The translations under genes were made by a program, and so were the position numbers. Below, in pieces: positions 55,035-63,569 of a stretch of 64,000 nt of DNA. The notes beneath the pieces were generated by a model, which saw nothing but the letters and a program-made list of their open reading frames with translations, was not told where the DNA came from and made no database searches. Source of the DNA: Neorhizobium huautlense (GTDB taxonomy: Bacteria > Pseudomonadota > Alphaproteobacteria > Rhizobiales > Rhizobiaceae); the NCBI RefSeq assembly GCF_030811685.1, contig NZ_JAUSRF010000004.1, forward strand, positions 62,001 to 126,000, given 5' to 3'. Each line of letters starts with the position of its first letter. Position 1 is the stretch's first letter.

Positions 55035-57895
55035 ACGACAGCACCGATTTCCACTTCACGGATTACGATCCGTACGATTTCGCCAATCGCCGCCATATCG
55101 GCCCCTCGCCGTCCGAAATGGCTGCGATGCTCAAGGTCATCGGCTACAAGTCGCTCGACGGCCTGATCGAAGCAACGGTTCCGGCCTCCATCCGCCAGCA
55201 GACGCCGCTCGCCTGGGGTGCAGCCCTGACCGAGCGCGAAGCACTCGACAAGCTGCGCGAGACCGCCAACAAGAACCAGGTCCTCACCTCGCTGATCGGA
55301 CAGGGTTATTACGGCACCGTCACGCCTCCCGTCATCCAGCGCAACATTCTGGAAAACCCCGCCTGGTACACGGCCTATACGCCTTATCAGCCGGAAATTT
55401 CGCAAGGTCGCCTCGAAGCGCTGCTGAACTTCCAGACGATGATCTGCGACCTGACCGGCCTCGACGTCGCCAACGCCTCGCTGCTCGATGAAGCGACTGC
55501 CGCCGCCGAAGCCATGGCGCTCTGCCAGCGTCAGGCGAAGTCAAAGGCAACCGCCTTCTTCGTCGATGCCGCCTGCCATCCGCAGACCATCGCGCTCATC
55601 GAAACCCGCGCAAAGCCGCTCGGCTGGTCGGTGGTGATCGGCGATCCGATGACCGATCTCGACCCGGTCGACGTTTTTGGCGCGATCTTCCAGTATCCGG
55701 GCACTGAGGGCCATGTCCGTGATTTCTCCGGCCTGATCGCCCGTCTGCACCAGACCGGCGCGGTCGCAGCGGTTGCCGCCGATCTTCTGGCGCTGACGCT
55801 TCTGAAGTCGCCCGGCGAAATGGGCGCCGATATCGCCATCGGTACCACCCAGCGTTTTGGCGTTCCGGTCGGTTACGGTGGCCCGCACGCCGCCTACATG
55901 TCGGTCAAGGATGCCCACAAGCGCGCCATGCCCGGCCGTCTCGTCGGCGTGTCGGTCGATGCCCGCGGCAACCGCGCCTATCGCCTCAGCTTGCAGACCC
56001 GCGAACAGCATATCCGCCGTGAAAAGGCGACGTCGAACATCTGCACCGCGCAGGTCCTGCTCGCCGTCATGGCCTCCATGTACGGTGTCTTCCATGGTCC
56101 TGACGGTCTGAAGGCAATCGCCCAACAGGTCCACAAGAAGGCCGTGCTGATGGCCAAGGGCCTCGAAAAGCTCGGCTATACGATCGAACCGACCGCATTC
56201 TTCGACACGATCACCGTCGATGTCGGTCACATGCAGGCCCTCATCCTGCGCGCAGCCGTCGCCGAAGGCGTCAACCTGCGCAAGATCGGGAACACGAAGA
56301 TCGGCATGTCGCTCGACGAGCGTACCCGTCCTGCCACGCTCGAAGCCGTCTGGCGCGCATTCGGTGGCGATTTCAAGGTCTCGGATTTCGAGGTCGATTA
56401 CCGCCTGCCGAAGGAGCTTCTGCGCAAATCGGATTACATGACCCATCCGATTTTCCACATGAACCGCGCCGAAAGCGAGATGACCCGCTACATCCGTCGC
56501 CTGTCGGACCGCGATCTCGCGCTCGACCGGTCGATGATCCCGCTCGGTTCATGCACGATGAAGCTCAACGCAACAGCTGAAATGCTGCCGATCACCTGGC
56601 CGGAATTTTCGGATATCCATCCGTTTGTGCCAAAAGATCAGGCGCTGGGCTACAAGGAAATGATCGACGATCTGTCGGCAAAACTCTGCCAGATCACCGG
56701 TTACGACGCCTTCTCCATGCAGCCGAATTCCGGCGCGCAGGGCGAATATGCGGGCCTTCTGACCATCCGCAACTACCACATCGCCAATGGCGACACACAT
56801 CGCGACGTCTGCCTCATCCCAACCTCCGCGCACGGCACCAACCCGGCCTCCGCACAGATGGTCGGCATGAAGGTCGTGGTCGTGAAGGTTCGTGACAACG
56901 GCGATATAGACCTCGAAGATTTTCGCGCCAAGGCGGAACAGCATTCGGCAAACTTGTCCTGCTGCATGATCACCTATCCGTCCACCCACGGCGTGTTCGA
57001 GGAAACGGTCAAGGAAATCTGCGAGATCACCCACAAACACGGCGGTCAGGTCTATCTCGACGGCGCCAACATGAACGCCATGGTCGGCCTTGCCCGCCCC
57101 GGCGACATCGGCTCCGACGTCAGCCACCTCAACCTGCATAAAACCTTCTGCATCCCGCATGGCGGCGGCGGTCCAGGCATGGGGCCGATCGGCGTCAAGG
57201 CGCATCTGGCGGCCCATCTTCCCGGTCACCTGCAGTGGGATGGCCGCGAAGGTGCGGTGTCGGCAGCCCCGTTCGGTTCGCCGTCGATCCTGCCGATCTC
57301 CTGGTCTTACACCCTGATGATGGGCGGCGAAGGCCTGACGCAGGCAACCAAGGTGGCGATCCTCAACGCGAACTATATCGCGGCACGTCTGAAGGGTGCT
57401 TACGACGTGCTCTACAAGTCGGAAGCCGGCCGCGTGGCGCATGAATGCATCCTCGACACCCGCCCGCTCAACGTCTCGGCAGGTGTTTCGGTGGATGACA
57501 TCGCCAAGCGCCTGATCGATTGCGGTTTCCACGCGCCGACCATGAGTTTTCCGGTTGCCGGCACGCTGATGGTCGAGCCGACCGAATCGGAAACCAAGGC
57601 CGAACTCGACCGTTTCTGCGATGCGATGCTGGCGATCCGCGAGGAAGCCCGCGCCATCGAGGAAGGCCGGATGGACAAGGTGAACAACCCGCTGAAGAAC
57701 GCGCCCCACACGGTGGAAGACCTCGTCGGCGAATGGGATCGTCCCTATTCCCGCGAACAGGCCTGCTACCCGCCGGGCGCATTCCGGGTGGACAAATACT
57801 GGTCGCCGGTCAACCGCGTCGACAATGTTTATGGCGACCGCAACCTGATCTGCTCCTGCCCGCCACTGGAAGACTACGCGGAAGCCGCCGAATAA
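55031..57895 (+). CDS. gcvP: Glycine dehydrogenase (decarboxylating), P protein
   Basis: 954 residues, the single-chain GcvP type. N-terminal [18 protein letters not shown], the PLP lysine in [14 protein letters not shown] near residue 705, and C-terminal [15 protein letters not shown]. It decarboxylates glycine and loads the aminomethyl on GcvH. The ATG overlaps the gcvH TGA. Confidence 0.96.
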   Translation: MNDSTDFHFTDYDPYDFANRRHIGPSPSEMAAMLKVIGYKSLDGLIEATVPASIRQQTPLAWGAALTEREALDKLRETANKNQVLTSLIGQGYYGTVTPPVIQRNILENPAWYTAYTPYQPEISQGRLEALLNFQTMICDLTGLDVANASLLDEATAAAEAMALCQRQAKSKATAFFVDAACHPQTIALIETRAKPLGWSVVIGDPMTDLDPVDVFGAIFQYPGTEGHVRDFSGLIARLHQTGAVAAVAADLLALTLLKSPGEMGADIAIGTTQRFGVPVGYGGPHAAYMSVKDAHKRAMPGRLVGVSVDARGNRAYRLSLQTREQHIRREKATSNICTAQVLLAVMASMYGVFHGPDGLKAIAQQVHKKAVLMAKGLEKLGYTIEPTAFFDTITVDVGHMQALILRAAVAEGVNLRKIGNTKIGMSLDERTRPATLEAVWRAFGGDFKVSDFEVDYRLPKELLRKSDYMTHPIFHMNRAESEMTRYIRRLSDRDLALDRSMIPLGSCTMKLNATAEMLPITWPEFSDIHPFVPKDQALGYKEMIDDLSAKLCQITGYDAFSMQPNSGAQGEYAGLLTIRNYHIANGDTHRDVCLIPTSAHGTNPASAQMVGMKVVVVKVRDNGDIDLEDFRAKAEQHSANLSCCMITYPSTHGVFEETVKEICEITHKHGGQVYLDGANMNAMVGLARPGDIGSDVSHLNLHKTFCIPHGGGGPGMGPIGVKAHLAAHLPGHLQWDGREGAVSAAPFGSPSILPISWSYTLMMGGEGLTQATKVAILNANYIAARLKGAYDVLYKSEAGRVAHECILDTRPLNVSAGVSVDDIAKRLIDCGFHAPTMSFPVAGTLMVEPTESETKAELDRFCDAMLAIREEARAIEEGRMDKVNNPLKNAPHTVEDLVGEWDRPYSREQACYPPGAFRVDKYWSPVNRVDNVYGDRNLICSCPPLEDYAEAAE

Positions 57896-57917
57896 GCGGC
57901 AAGGCAAACGACAACGG

Positions 57918-57946
57918 AAAGGCCCGCTCCCCGGCGGGCCTTTTGC
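57918..57946 (+). terminator. Rho-independent terminator after gcvP
   Basis: AAAGGCCCGC, loop TCCCCG, GCGGGCCTTT and a T; a 10-bp perfect stem. Confidence 0.85.
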
Positions 57947-58189
57947 ATTTCTGCCAAATCACAGGAAAATCTACCCAATGTGATCACATTGAACCAGTTG
58001 TCGCCAAACCGCCCCGAAAAAGCCCGAAACTGCGGCAAAACTGTAATTTCAACCGGACGTATATTTTATTTACCTTACGGGCTTGCCGGTTCGCGCCAAA
58101 TCTCTATCTTGAGTCGCATCGAACTTTGCTTGTGACTCGTCCGTAGCCTATCGCGGCTCTACCGATCTCCTTCATCGTCGATTTAAACG

Positions 58190-58207
58190 CCGGTCGTAAT
58201 CGACCGG
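58190..58207 (+). promoter_or_regulatory. Hairpin in the cold-shock leader
   Basis: CCGGTCG, TAAT, CGACCGG is a perfect 7-bp hairpin 30 bp before the cspA start, inside a leader that extends from about 58080. It may contribute to temperature-dependent control, as leaders of csp genes do. The promoter in the AT-rich 58040-58080 stretch is not resolved. Confidence 0.4.
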
Positions 58208-58237
58208 TAACCCACAACGATTGAGAGGAAGATCGTT

Positions 58238-58447
58238 ATGAATACCGGCACTGTAAAATGGTTCAACAGCACCAAGGGTTACGGCTTTATCCAGCCGGAT
58301 AACGGCGGCCAGGACGTTTTCGTTCACATTTCCGCTGTCGAGCGCGCTGGTCTGCGTGGTCTCAACGATGGCCAGAAGGTCTCCTACGAGATCGTTCAGG
58401 ACAAGCGTTCGGGCAAGAGCTCGGCTGACAACCTGCAGGCTGCGTAA
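58238..58447 (+). CDS. cspA: Cold-shock protein (CspA family)
   Basis: 69 residues. RNP1 K13-G-Y-G-F-I and RNP2 V-F-V-H-I-S (27-32) are intact, and [20 protein letters not shown] in parts is the canonical fold. It binds single-stranded RNA and DNA and melts secondary structure. AGAGGAAGA precedes the ATG; a terminator follows at 58514. Confidence 0.95.
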   Translation: MNTGTVKWFNSTKGYGFIQPDNGGQDVFVHISAVERAGLRGLNDGQKVSYEIVQDKRSGKSSADNLQAA

Positions 58448-58513
58448 AAAAGAATTCGTCAAAGACGTCGCCTGACCACGGAGGAACTGGCAAGCGGCGC
58501 GTTTTGACGCTAC

Positions 58514-58540
58514 AAAGGTCGGGACCCGTCCCGGCCTTTC
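58514..58540 (+). terminator. Terminator after cspA
   Basis: AAAGGTCGGGA, loop CCCG, TCCCGGCCTTT, one G-U pair, then CGTGTTT. Confidence 0.75.
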
Positions 58541-58660
58541 GTGTTTCGGACGGTTTCGTTCCGGGCTTTGCCCATTGGCACTCCTGCCATCCAGTCGCAT
58601 TTCTTTAAAGGTGACGCACAGAAACGGCGGCATTGAGCCCGCCACACGAAGGAGAATTTG

Positions 58661-58912
58661 TTGCAAGTACTCGTCAGGGACAACAACGTCGAACAGGCAC
58701 TGCGCGTGCTGAAGAAGAAGCTGCAGCGCGAAGGCGTCTTCCGCGAAATGAAGGCTCGTCAGTCCTTCGAAAAGCCGTCGGAAAAGCGCGCCCGCGAAAA
58801 GGCGGAAGCCATTCGTCGTTCCCGCAAGCTGGCCCGCAAGCAGGCCCAGCGCGAAGGTCTGCTGCCGGCTCCGAAGAAAAAAGCTCCCGCTGCACGCGGC
58901 GGCGCTCGCTGA
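58661..58912 (+). CDS. rpsU: 30S ribosomal protein S21
   Basis: 83 residues from a TTG at 58661, seven bases after [26 protein letters not shown] in parts is the S21 start, and a basic helix-rich tail [22 protein letters not shown] in parts follows. S21 sits in the decoding platform and helps initiation. The C-terminal [18 protein letters not shown] extension is typical of rhizobia. Confidence 0.93.
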   Translation: MQVLVRDNNVEQALRVLKKKLQREGVFREMKARQSFEKPSEKRAREKAEAIRRSRKLARKQAQREGLLPAPKKKAPAARGGAR

Positions 58913-58927
58913 TTGATTGATGTTGGA

Positions 58928-58951
58928 CGCGCGGCACTTTTTTGCCGCGCG
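58928..58951 (+). terminator. Hairpin after rpsU
   Basis: CGCGCGGCA, loop CTTTTT, TGCCGCGCG, a 9-bp stem 15 bp past the rpsU stop; the T stretch is inside the loop, so termination would be imperfect. Confidence 0.5.
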
Positions 58952-59005
58952 CCAGCAAAGTTGCGGCCGCAAATGACCGATAAACGCTAAAAGGCGGAGG
59001 TCATC

Positions 59006-59224
59006 ATGACCGCGACAAAAGACCCGGTTTCGAAACCGGCCAAACTTTCCACCCAGCAAAAAGCCGAGCAGACCAATTCGGTCGTTCGCCAAATTCTCGA
59101 TGCGGAAGTGACCGCCCGCGAGAAGAAAACCGAAAAGCTGCGCGCCCTTCGCCTCGCACAGAGCGAGACGGATGCTGCCGAACAGGTCGCCGCCAAACCC
59201 AAAAAAGCCGGCCGCTCGAAATAA
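59006..59224 (+). CDS. Small basic hypothetical protein
   Basis: 72 residues, mostly one predicted helix: TQQKAEQTNSVVRQILDAEVTAREKKTEKLRALRLAQ in parts. Basic C-terminus KPKKAGRSK. AAGGCGGAGG precedes the ATG. Function unknown. Confidence 0.65.
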   Translation: MTATKDPVSKPAKLSTQQKAEQTNSVVRQILDAEVTAREKKTEKLRALRLAQSETDAAEQVAAKPKKAGRSK

Positions 59225-59419
59225 CCCGTCGCAACGGCGCTCCCCCCTGACCCATCAGGGGAAATTTCCCCTATTTGGCGTGCCATTCCTCTCTTTTCAT
59301 TGCCTTCCGCCGAACAAAAACTATTTGCCGCTGCGGCCAGCGCCGTGTCCCGCTCATCGCAGCGTGTGAACGTCGTGCGGCGTCAAGACAATCGGAAGCA
59401 TGCAAAGAGGAATTCCAAA

Positions 59420-59674
59420 GTGAGCACCAGCCTGTTCAAGAACCCGCGCGCCCTTCTCGGTGGCGCGGCCGTCGCCGTCGTCGTGTTTTTTGCCAGCAGC
59501 CTTCTGGTCGGCGGCGGCAGCGCGCCGTCGGCCCCGCAGCCGGGTTCGGTTCAGGTGCGCGCCATCACCAAGGATAACGGCGTCAAGAACGCCACCATGT
59601 CGATCGTGCTGGCCCTCGTTGCCGGGTTCTTCGCCGCCCGCGCCATCCATCGCCGCGGCAGCGCCAAGGCCTGA
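59420..59674 (+). CDS. Small two-TM hypothetical protein
   Basis: 84 residues from a GTG with AGAGG nine bases upstream; an ATG at 59300 in the same frame would add 40 residues without support. Two membrane helices (LLGGAAVAVVVFFASSLLVGG in parts and MSIVLALVAGFFAARAI) with a proline-rich loop. Family not recognised. Confidence 0.55.
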   Translation: MSTSLFKNPRALLGGAAVAVVVFFASSLLVGGGSAPSAPQPGSVQVRAITKDNGVKNATMSIVLALVAGFFAARAIHRRGSAKA

Positions 59675-59704
59675 TCGATCCGGCTGAAATTCCCTTCGAA
59701 TACC

Positions 59705-59731
59705 AGGGCCCGCCTCCGCGCGGGCCTTGCC
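59705..59731 (+). terminator. Weak terminator-like hairpin
   Basis: GGCCCGC, loop CTCCGC, GCGGGCC followed by TTGCCCGTTT; 31 bp past the small TM gene. The T tract is poor. Confidence 0.4.
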
Positions 59732-59864
59732 CGTTTCGGACCATGCCAAACCATCCCGAAAAGGCACAGAAGCCAATCTCTCACGGCTCCTTCTTAACCC
59801 TGCAGCTTCACTCTTCCTTGAAACCCTGCGGGGCATAAGGGGCGTGTCCATTTAATCGAGACCC

Positions 59865-60104
59865 ATGGCAATGACGATCACGGCAGCTCTCAACACATCC
59901 GTCTTCGGCATGCAGACAGAGACCAACCGTCTCTCGACAGCGGCCCACAACATCGCCAACGCCTCGACACCGGGTTACGAAAACAACCTCACGCAAGACA
60001 TGCTGGACGTGATGCAGGCCGAAACCGGCTTTGCCGCCAATGCCTCGGTGTTCGAAACCGGCGCCGATATGTGGGACATGTTGATGACAGTGGTGAGAGA
60101 CTGA
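59865..60104 (+). CDS. Mini flagellar rod/hook-like protein
   Basis: 79 residues. The N-terminal part, ALNTSVFGMQTETNRLSTAAHNIANASTPGYENN in parts, carries the flg_bb_rod signature (AAHNIANASTPGY), and the C-terminal part, FETGADMWDMLMTVVRD, looks like the terminal helix of rod/hook/HAP proteins. A typical flagellar rod protein is 130 or more residues; here only the two interacting helices with little between them are kept. No flagellar genes are nearby. It may be a relic, an adaptor or a regulator of the rod; function unproven. Confidence 0.65.
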   Translation: MAMTITAALNTSVFGMQTETNRLSTAAHNIANASTPGYENNLTQDMLDVMQAETGFAANASVFETGADMWDMLMTVVRD

Positions 60105-60480
60105 ACAGTCGCCAGCGGGCGGATTGGTGATTGCCTTCGGCTATCTTGTTAGGTTCGGCCTACTTTTTCTCCGTCATTCCGGCCTTGTGCCGGAATCCAG
60201 CAGCATCGCGTCTGCGGCGCGATAGACTCCACGACGGTCACCTTGAAGGAAGAGTTCTCTCACCGCGCAGACGCGCGGTGGCCGGATTCTCGCCACAGGG
60301 GCGAGAATGACGGAGGAGAGAAAGCAGCGGCATCCCAGTGTCTTGCAAGAAACGACAAAAAATGTCGTAAACAGAACACTTTCTCCCCGAGCCAACCCTA
60401 TTCGATCCAACAAAATCAATATCTTGTCTTAAATTTCATCCACGCTTTTTCAGGCCATGCGATACTTTTCCCGTTCCATC
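60105..60480. other. Non-coding region with REP-type repeats before the structured RNA
   Basis: Holds the inverted repeat pair at 60171-60313, then an AT-richer stretch at 60340-60450 which could carry a promoter for the RNA candidate. Nothing in the region reads like a protein. Confidence 0.5.
60171..60313. repeat. Second-family REP pair with covarying arms
   Basis: Left arm 60171-60199 folds as ATTCCGGC / GCCGGAAT; right arm 60281-60313 as ATTCTCGCC / GGCGAGAAT. Both share the outer C-G-T-C-A-T-T-C, but stem bases differ in compensating pairs. The family is distinct from the CCTCGGG repeats at 12.5 and 52.5 kb. It lies between the flagellar-like gene and the RNA candidate. Confidence 0.7.
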
Positions 60481-60765
60481 GTGGATACACCGGGAGGCGT
60501 CCCGGCGAGTTGGAGCCGGCGCTGGTGTTGGAGAAAAGACGTAAGTCTCCATCAGCAGGGTTCGCGGAAACTGGTTCTCCTCCGGCGACACGGGGGAGGT
60601 GTTGGGAGCGTCAAACCTCGCAATGCCTCTGAAGCCCGAAAGAAGCGCGCCGGGCGTGCCTGTGCGGCACACATGATCGCCAGTCGGTGGCAACACCGGG
60701 ATGGCTTTCGCAGAGGAACCGAAGTCGCGGACAAAAACCGCCGAACGGGGCACTGAGAGGTGTCA
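60481..60765 (+). ncRNA. Candidate structured RNA of unknown class
   Basis: No convincing protein frame on either strand, but dense local pairing: CCGGGA-GGCG-TCCCGG (60490-60505); GCTGGTGTTGGAGA with TCTCCATCAGC (60521-60534 and 60546-60556), capped by a GUAA loop on GAC/GTC; CCTCC with GGAGG (60579-60599); GTGCC-TGTGC-GGCAC (60656-60670); CGGTG-GCAA-CACCG inside GCCA/TGGC (60679-60705). CCTCTG at 60626 pairs with CAGAGG at 60711, enclosing two of these. Two GNRA loops in a nested multibranch fold are unusual for chance. It does not match tmRNA, RNase P, 6S, SRP, or the riboswitches I know. The strand is assumed; the reverse strand folds similarly. Confidence 0.5.
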
Positions 60766-60944
60766 CATAAAAACTAAATTACGAGGCAGCTTTCAGTGCC
60801 CCGACCACATGACCCGCCCAGAACACAAAATGGCCGCGGGTGCTTTTTGAAAACCTCAAGGTCGCCAAGGAACGACTCTGCCTATGGATCACCAACACCG
60901 CCCTGCCCGTTGACACCACGCCCGGGCCAAGCGACACAGGTCAC

Positions 60945-61640
60945 ATGACGACAAAGATCCGCCACGCAGCCATTGCACTTGCCGCCCTCATGGCCATTCC
61001 CGCCCTCGCCGCGGCTCAGGGCACGCGAAACTGGAAACCGGCCGAGCAGCTGAAAACCTATGCCATCGCCGGCAAGAGCGGTATCGAGCTTTACCAGTCG
61101 ATCGGCGAACGCGGCCCGGCCGCAGGCGTCGGACAGGCGATTGCGCATACGACCTTCAAGCTGCTCTGGACCCGAGATTATCGCCCGCAGCCAAATGGTG
61201 CCTGCACGCTGGCGGTTGCGCGCCCCAGCCTCACCATCATCTACACCATGCCGAAAGGCCCCGCCGCGCTGAGCGGAGACACAAAAAACCGCTGGACGAA
61301 TTTTATCGAGGGCGTTGAAAAACACGAACGTGTGCACGGCCAGCATATTGTCGAGATGGTCGAAAAGATTGAAGCCTTCAGCCTCGGCCTGACGGCGGAA
61401 AACGATCCGAAATGCGTGAAAGTGCGCGAGGTGCTGCAGGCAAGGTTGAAGGTGCTGTCCGACGAGCAACGCCAGCGCGGCCGGGATTTCGATGCAGTGG
61501 AACTGTCACCCGGCGGTGCCGTGCATCAGCTCATTCTGGCGCTGGTCAATCCGCCCGGTGCGCCGCCAGTCGAAATGGCGCCAAAACCGACACCGCTTCC
61601 CGGCATCACGTCCCTGCCCGGCGTCAAACCAGCTCGCTAA
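60945..61640 (+). CDS. DUF922 predicted secreted zinc-dependent protease
   Basis: 231 residues from the ATG at 60945; upstream ORF codons are not needed. Signal peptide AAIALAALMAIPALAAAQG, then the DUF922 pattern with K-H-E-R-V-H-G-Q-H, an HExxH-type zinc motif near residue 130, and a proline-rich C-terminus with PKPTPLPGITSLPGVKPAR. Exported to the periplasm; substrate unknown. Convergent with dusA, 17 bp apart. Confidence 0.8.
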   Translation: MTTKIRHAAIALAALMAIPALAAAQGTRNWKPAEQLKTYAIAGKSGIELYQSIGERGPAAGVGQAIAHTTFKLLWTRDYRPQPNGACTLAVARPSLTIIYTMPKGPAALSGDTKNRWTNFIEGVEKHERVHGQHIVEMVEKIEAFSLGLTAENDPKCVKVREVLQARLKVLSDEQRQRGRDFDAVELSPGGAVHQLILALVNPPGAPPVEMAPKPTPLPGITSLPGVKPAR

Positions 61641-61657
61641 ACCGGTACGCTGAGCCG

Positions 61658-62695
61658 TTATTCGGCGGCGACAGCCTGTCGTTTCGGTCCGGCCGCAAGA
61701 TCGACGGCGGCAAAGGCCTGCGCAATCACATCCGTCGTCGCCCCCGGCTTGGTCGCATCCGACGACAGGATCTGGCGGAAATGCCGCGCCCCGGCATAAC
61801 CCTGGAACAGCCCGACCATATGCCGCGTCACATGGTTCAGCCGGGCACCCGAAGCCATCACCTCATCGGCATAGGCCATCATCGTGTCACGCAGGGCCAG
61901 CCAGTCGACATCCGGGATGTTGGTCCCGGAGGGACTCGAACCCCCAACAAGTGAATCCACGCCAGCCAGCAGGCCGGTATTGTGATAGGCGGCCCGCCCC
62001 AGCATGACGCCATCCATAACGGCCAGATGTTCCGCCGCTTGCTCAAGGTCAATAATCCCGCCATTGATGCCGAGAAACACATCCGGGTTTTCGCGCTTCA
62101 TGCGGTAGACGAGATCGTAATCGAGCGGCGGGATATCGCGGTTTTCCTTTGGCGACAGCCCCTGCAGCCAGGCTTTTCGCGCATGGATCCAGATGGCATC
62201 CGCACCTGCCCCGATCATGCGGGCGAGGAAATCCGGCAGCACGGTTTCCGGCTCCTGATCGTCCACGCCGATCCGGCATTTCACCGTCACCGGTACTGTG
62301 GCCACCGCCTTCATAGCCTCGACCAGCCTTGCCACCTGCCCGGCATCGCGCATCAGGCAAGCGCCAAACGTGCCGGACTGCACGCGATCGGACGGACAGC
62401 CGACATTGAGATTGATCTCGTCATAACCGTAATCGGCAGCGATGCGGATCGCCTCCGCCAGTTTGACCGGATCGGAACCGCCAAGCTGCAACGCCACGGG
62501 ATGTTCCTGGGGCGAATAGCCCAGCAAACGATCGCGATTGCCATGGATGATCGCATCGGCCACTACCATCTCGGTATAAAGCAGCGCACGCTTCGACAAC
62601 TGCCGGTGCAGGAAGCGACAGCGCGTATCTGTCCAGTCGATCATCGGTGCAACGGCAAATATCTTTTCGCCGCGCTTCAGCGCGTCAGCATACAT
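61658..62695 (-). CDS. dusA: tRNA-dihydrouridine synthase DusA
   Basis: 345 residues from the ATG at 62695 (AAAGGA eight bases before). FMN-barrel features: FAVAPMIDWTDTRCRFLHRQ, catalytic cysteine in NVGCPSDRVQSGTFGACLM, VPVTVKCRIGVDD, and GINGGI. It reduces U20/U20a of tRNAs. In the C-terminal third, between LLAGVDSL and IPDVDWLALRD, the reading frame passes through VGGSSPSGTN, encoded by a tRNA 3'-end-like sequence (61921-61948), absent in the Dus family as I know it. dusA is a known attachment gene for islands, but those normally use its other end. Confidence 0.9.
   Translation of the reverse strand: MYADALKRGEKIFAVAPMIDWTDTRCRFLHRQLSKRALLYTEMVVADAIIHGNRDRLLGYSPQEHPVALQLGGSDPVKLAEAIRIAADYGYDEINLNVGCPSDRVQSGTFGACLMRDAGQVARLVEAMKAVATVPVTVKCRIGVDDQEPETVLPDFLARMIGAGADAIWIHARKAWLQGLSPKENRDIPPLDYDLVYRMKRENPDVFLGINGGIIDLEQAAEHLAVMDGVMLGRAAYHNTGLLAGVDSLVGGSSPSGTNIPDVDWLALRDTMMAYADEVMASGARLNHVTRHMVGLFQGYAGARHFRQILSSDATKPGATTDVIAQAFAAVDLAAGPKRQAVAAE
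61921..61948 (-). other. tRNA 3'-end-like fragment inside dusA
   Basis: On the minus strand the sequence contains GGGGG-TTCGAGT-CCCTC (a T-arm) followed by C-GGGA-CCA, i.e. the last 28 nt of a tRNA including CCA. The rest of a cloverleaf is missing, so it is not a functional tRNA. It is read in frame by dusA as VGGSSPSGTN. A shadow frame on the other phase shows the GVRVPPGP signature that tRNA ends typically give. Confidence 0.6.
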
Positions 62696-62859
62696 GGCAA
62701 GTCCTTTGAGGATATGCCGCTGCTCATACAGCAAACAAAAAACTTTGGCCAGTTCCGTCCACCCACCGTCAAAAGGGGCTATGCTTGGCCGAGAATATGC
62801 GGAACAAAGACTTGGCCCTCTTCAGGGCTGATTTGTTTTATCAAGGAGGACTTTTCATA

Positions 62860-63546
62860 ATGACCGCAACCGTCATCCCCATGCCTGCCCCCGTCCTCCT
62901 CGAAGTCGAAGGCACGTCTGAAAAATTCCCGGTTCGCCGGGTCTATTGCGTCGGTCGCAACTATGCCGACCACGCCATCGAAATGGGTCATGACCCATCG
63001 CGCGAAGCGCCGTTCTTTTTCCAGAAAAACGCCGACAACGCCTATAATGGCGAAACTTTTCCCTACCCGCCGCTCTCCTCCAACGTGCATTTCGAAGTCG
63101 AGCTCGTCATGGCCCTGAAAGCCGGCGGCAGCGATATCGACGCACAGGATGCGCTCGAATGCGTCTACGGTTACGGCGTCGGCGTGGATTTCACCCGCCG
63201 CGACCTGCAGGATCAGATGAAAAAGGCCGGCCGTTCCTGGGAAGTCGCCAAGGCTTTTGAAAAGTCCGCACCCGTTTCGGCTCTGGTTCCGGTCGCCAAG
63301 GTGGGCCACCCGCAGGAAGGTCCGATCTGGCTGGAGGTCAACGGTGACCGCAAGCAGAACGGCGACATGAACCAGATGATCTGGAAACTGCCGGAAATCA
63401 TCGCCGAACTGTCGAAACAGTTCGAACTGGCCGCAGGCGATGTCATCATGACCGGCACGCCCGCCGGCGTCGGAGCCGTCGTCAAGGGCGACAAGGTCGT
63501 CTGCGAAGCGCAGGGCGTTGGCCGCCTGGAACTGACTGTCGTCTGA
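62860..63546 (+). CDS. Fumarylacetoacetate hydrolase-family protein
   Basis: 228 residues from the ATG at 62860 with AAGGAGGA before it. FAH core: [26 protein letters not shown], metal ligands in [12 protein letters not shown] and [15 protein letters not shown], and [13 protein letters not shown]. Closest in length and motif order to fumarylpyruvate hydrolase-type enzymes or acylpyruvases; substrate not determined. Followed by the carbonic anhydrase-like gene 23 bp later. Confidence 0.88.
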   Translation: MTATVIPMPAPVLLEVEGTSEKFPVRRVYCVGRNYADHAIEMGHDPSREAPFFFQKNADNAYNGETFPYPPLSSNVHFEVELVMALKAGGSDIDAQDALECVYGYGVGVDFTRRDLQDQMKKAGRSWEVAKAFEKSAPVSALVPVAKVGHPQEGPIWLEVNGDRKQNGDMNQMIWKLPEIIAELSKQFELAAGDVIMTGTPAGVGAVVKGDKVVCEAQGVGRLELTVV

Positions 63547-63569
63547 CACGCCTTTTGTGGAGAACCGGA

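Noticed and set aside
60436..60753. 105-codon minus-strand ORF over the structured region
   Set aside because: Composition is not protein-like and it has no ribosome site; the pairing pattern explains the region better.
60481..60765. tmRNA, RNase P RNA, 6S, SRP RNA or cobalamin riboswitch
   Set aside because: None of the conserved sequence blocks of these RNAs was found in either strand.
61921..61948. Functional tRNA
   Set aside because: Only the T-arm and acceptor 3' half exist; no anticodon or D arm can be built from the upstream sequence.
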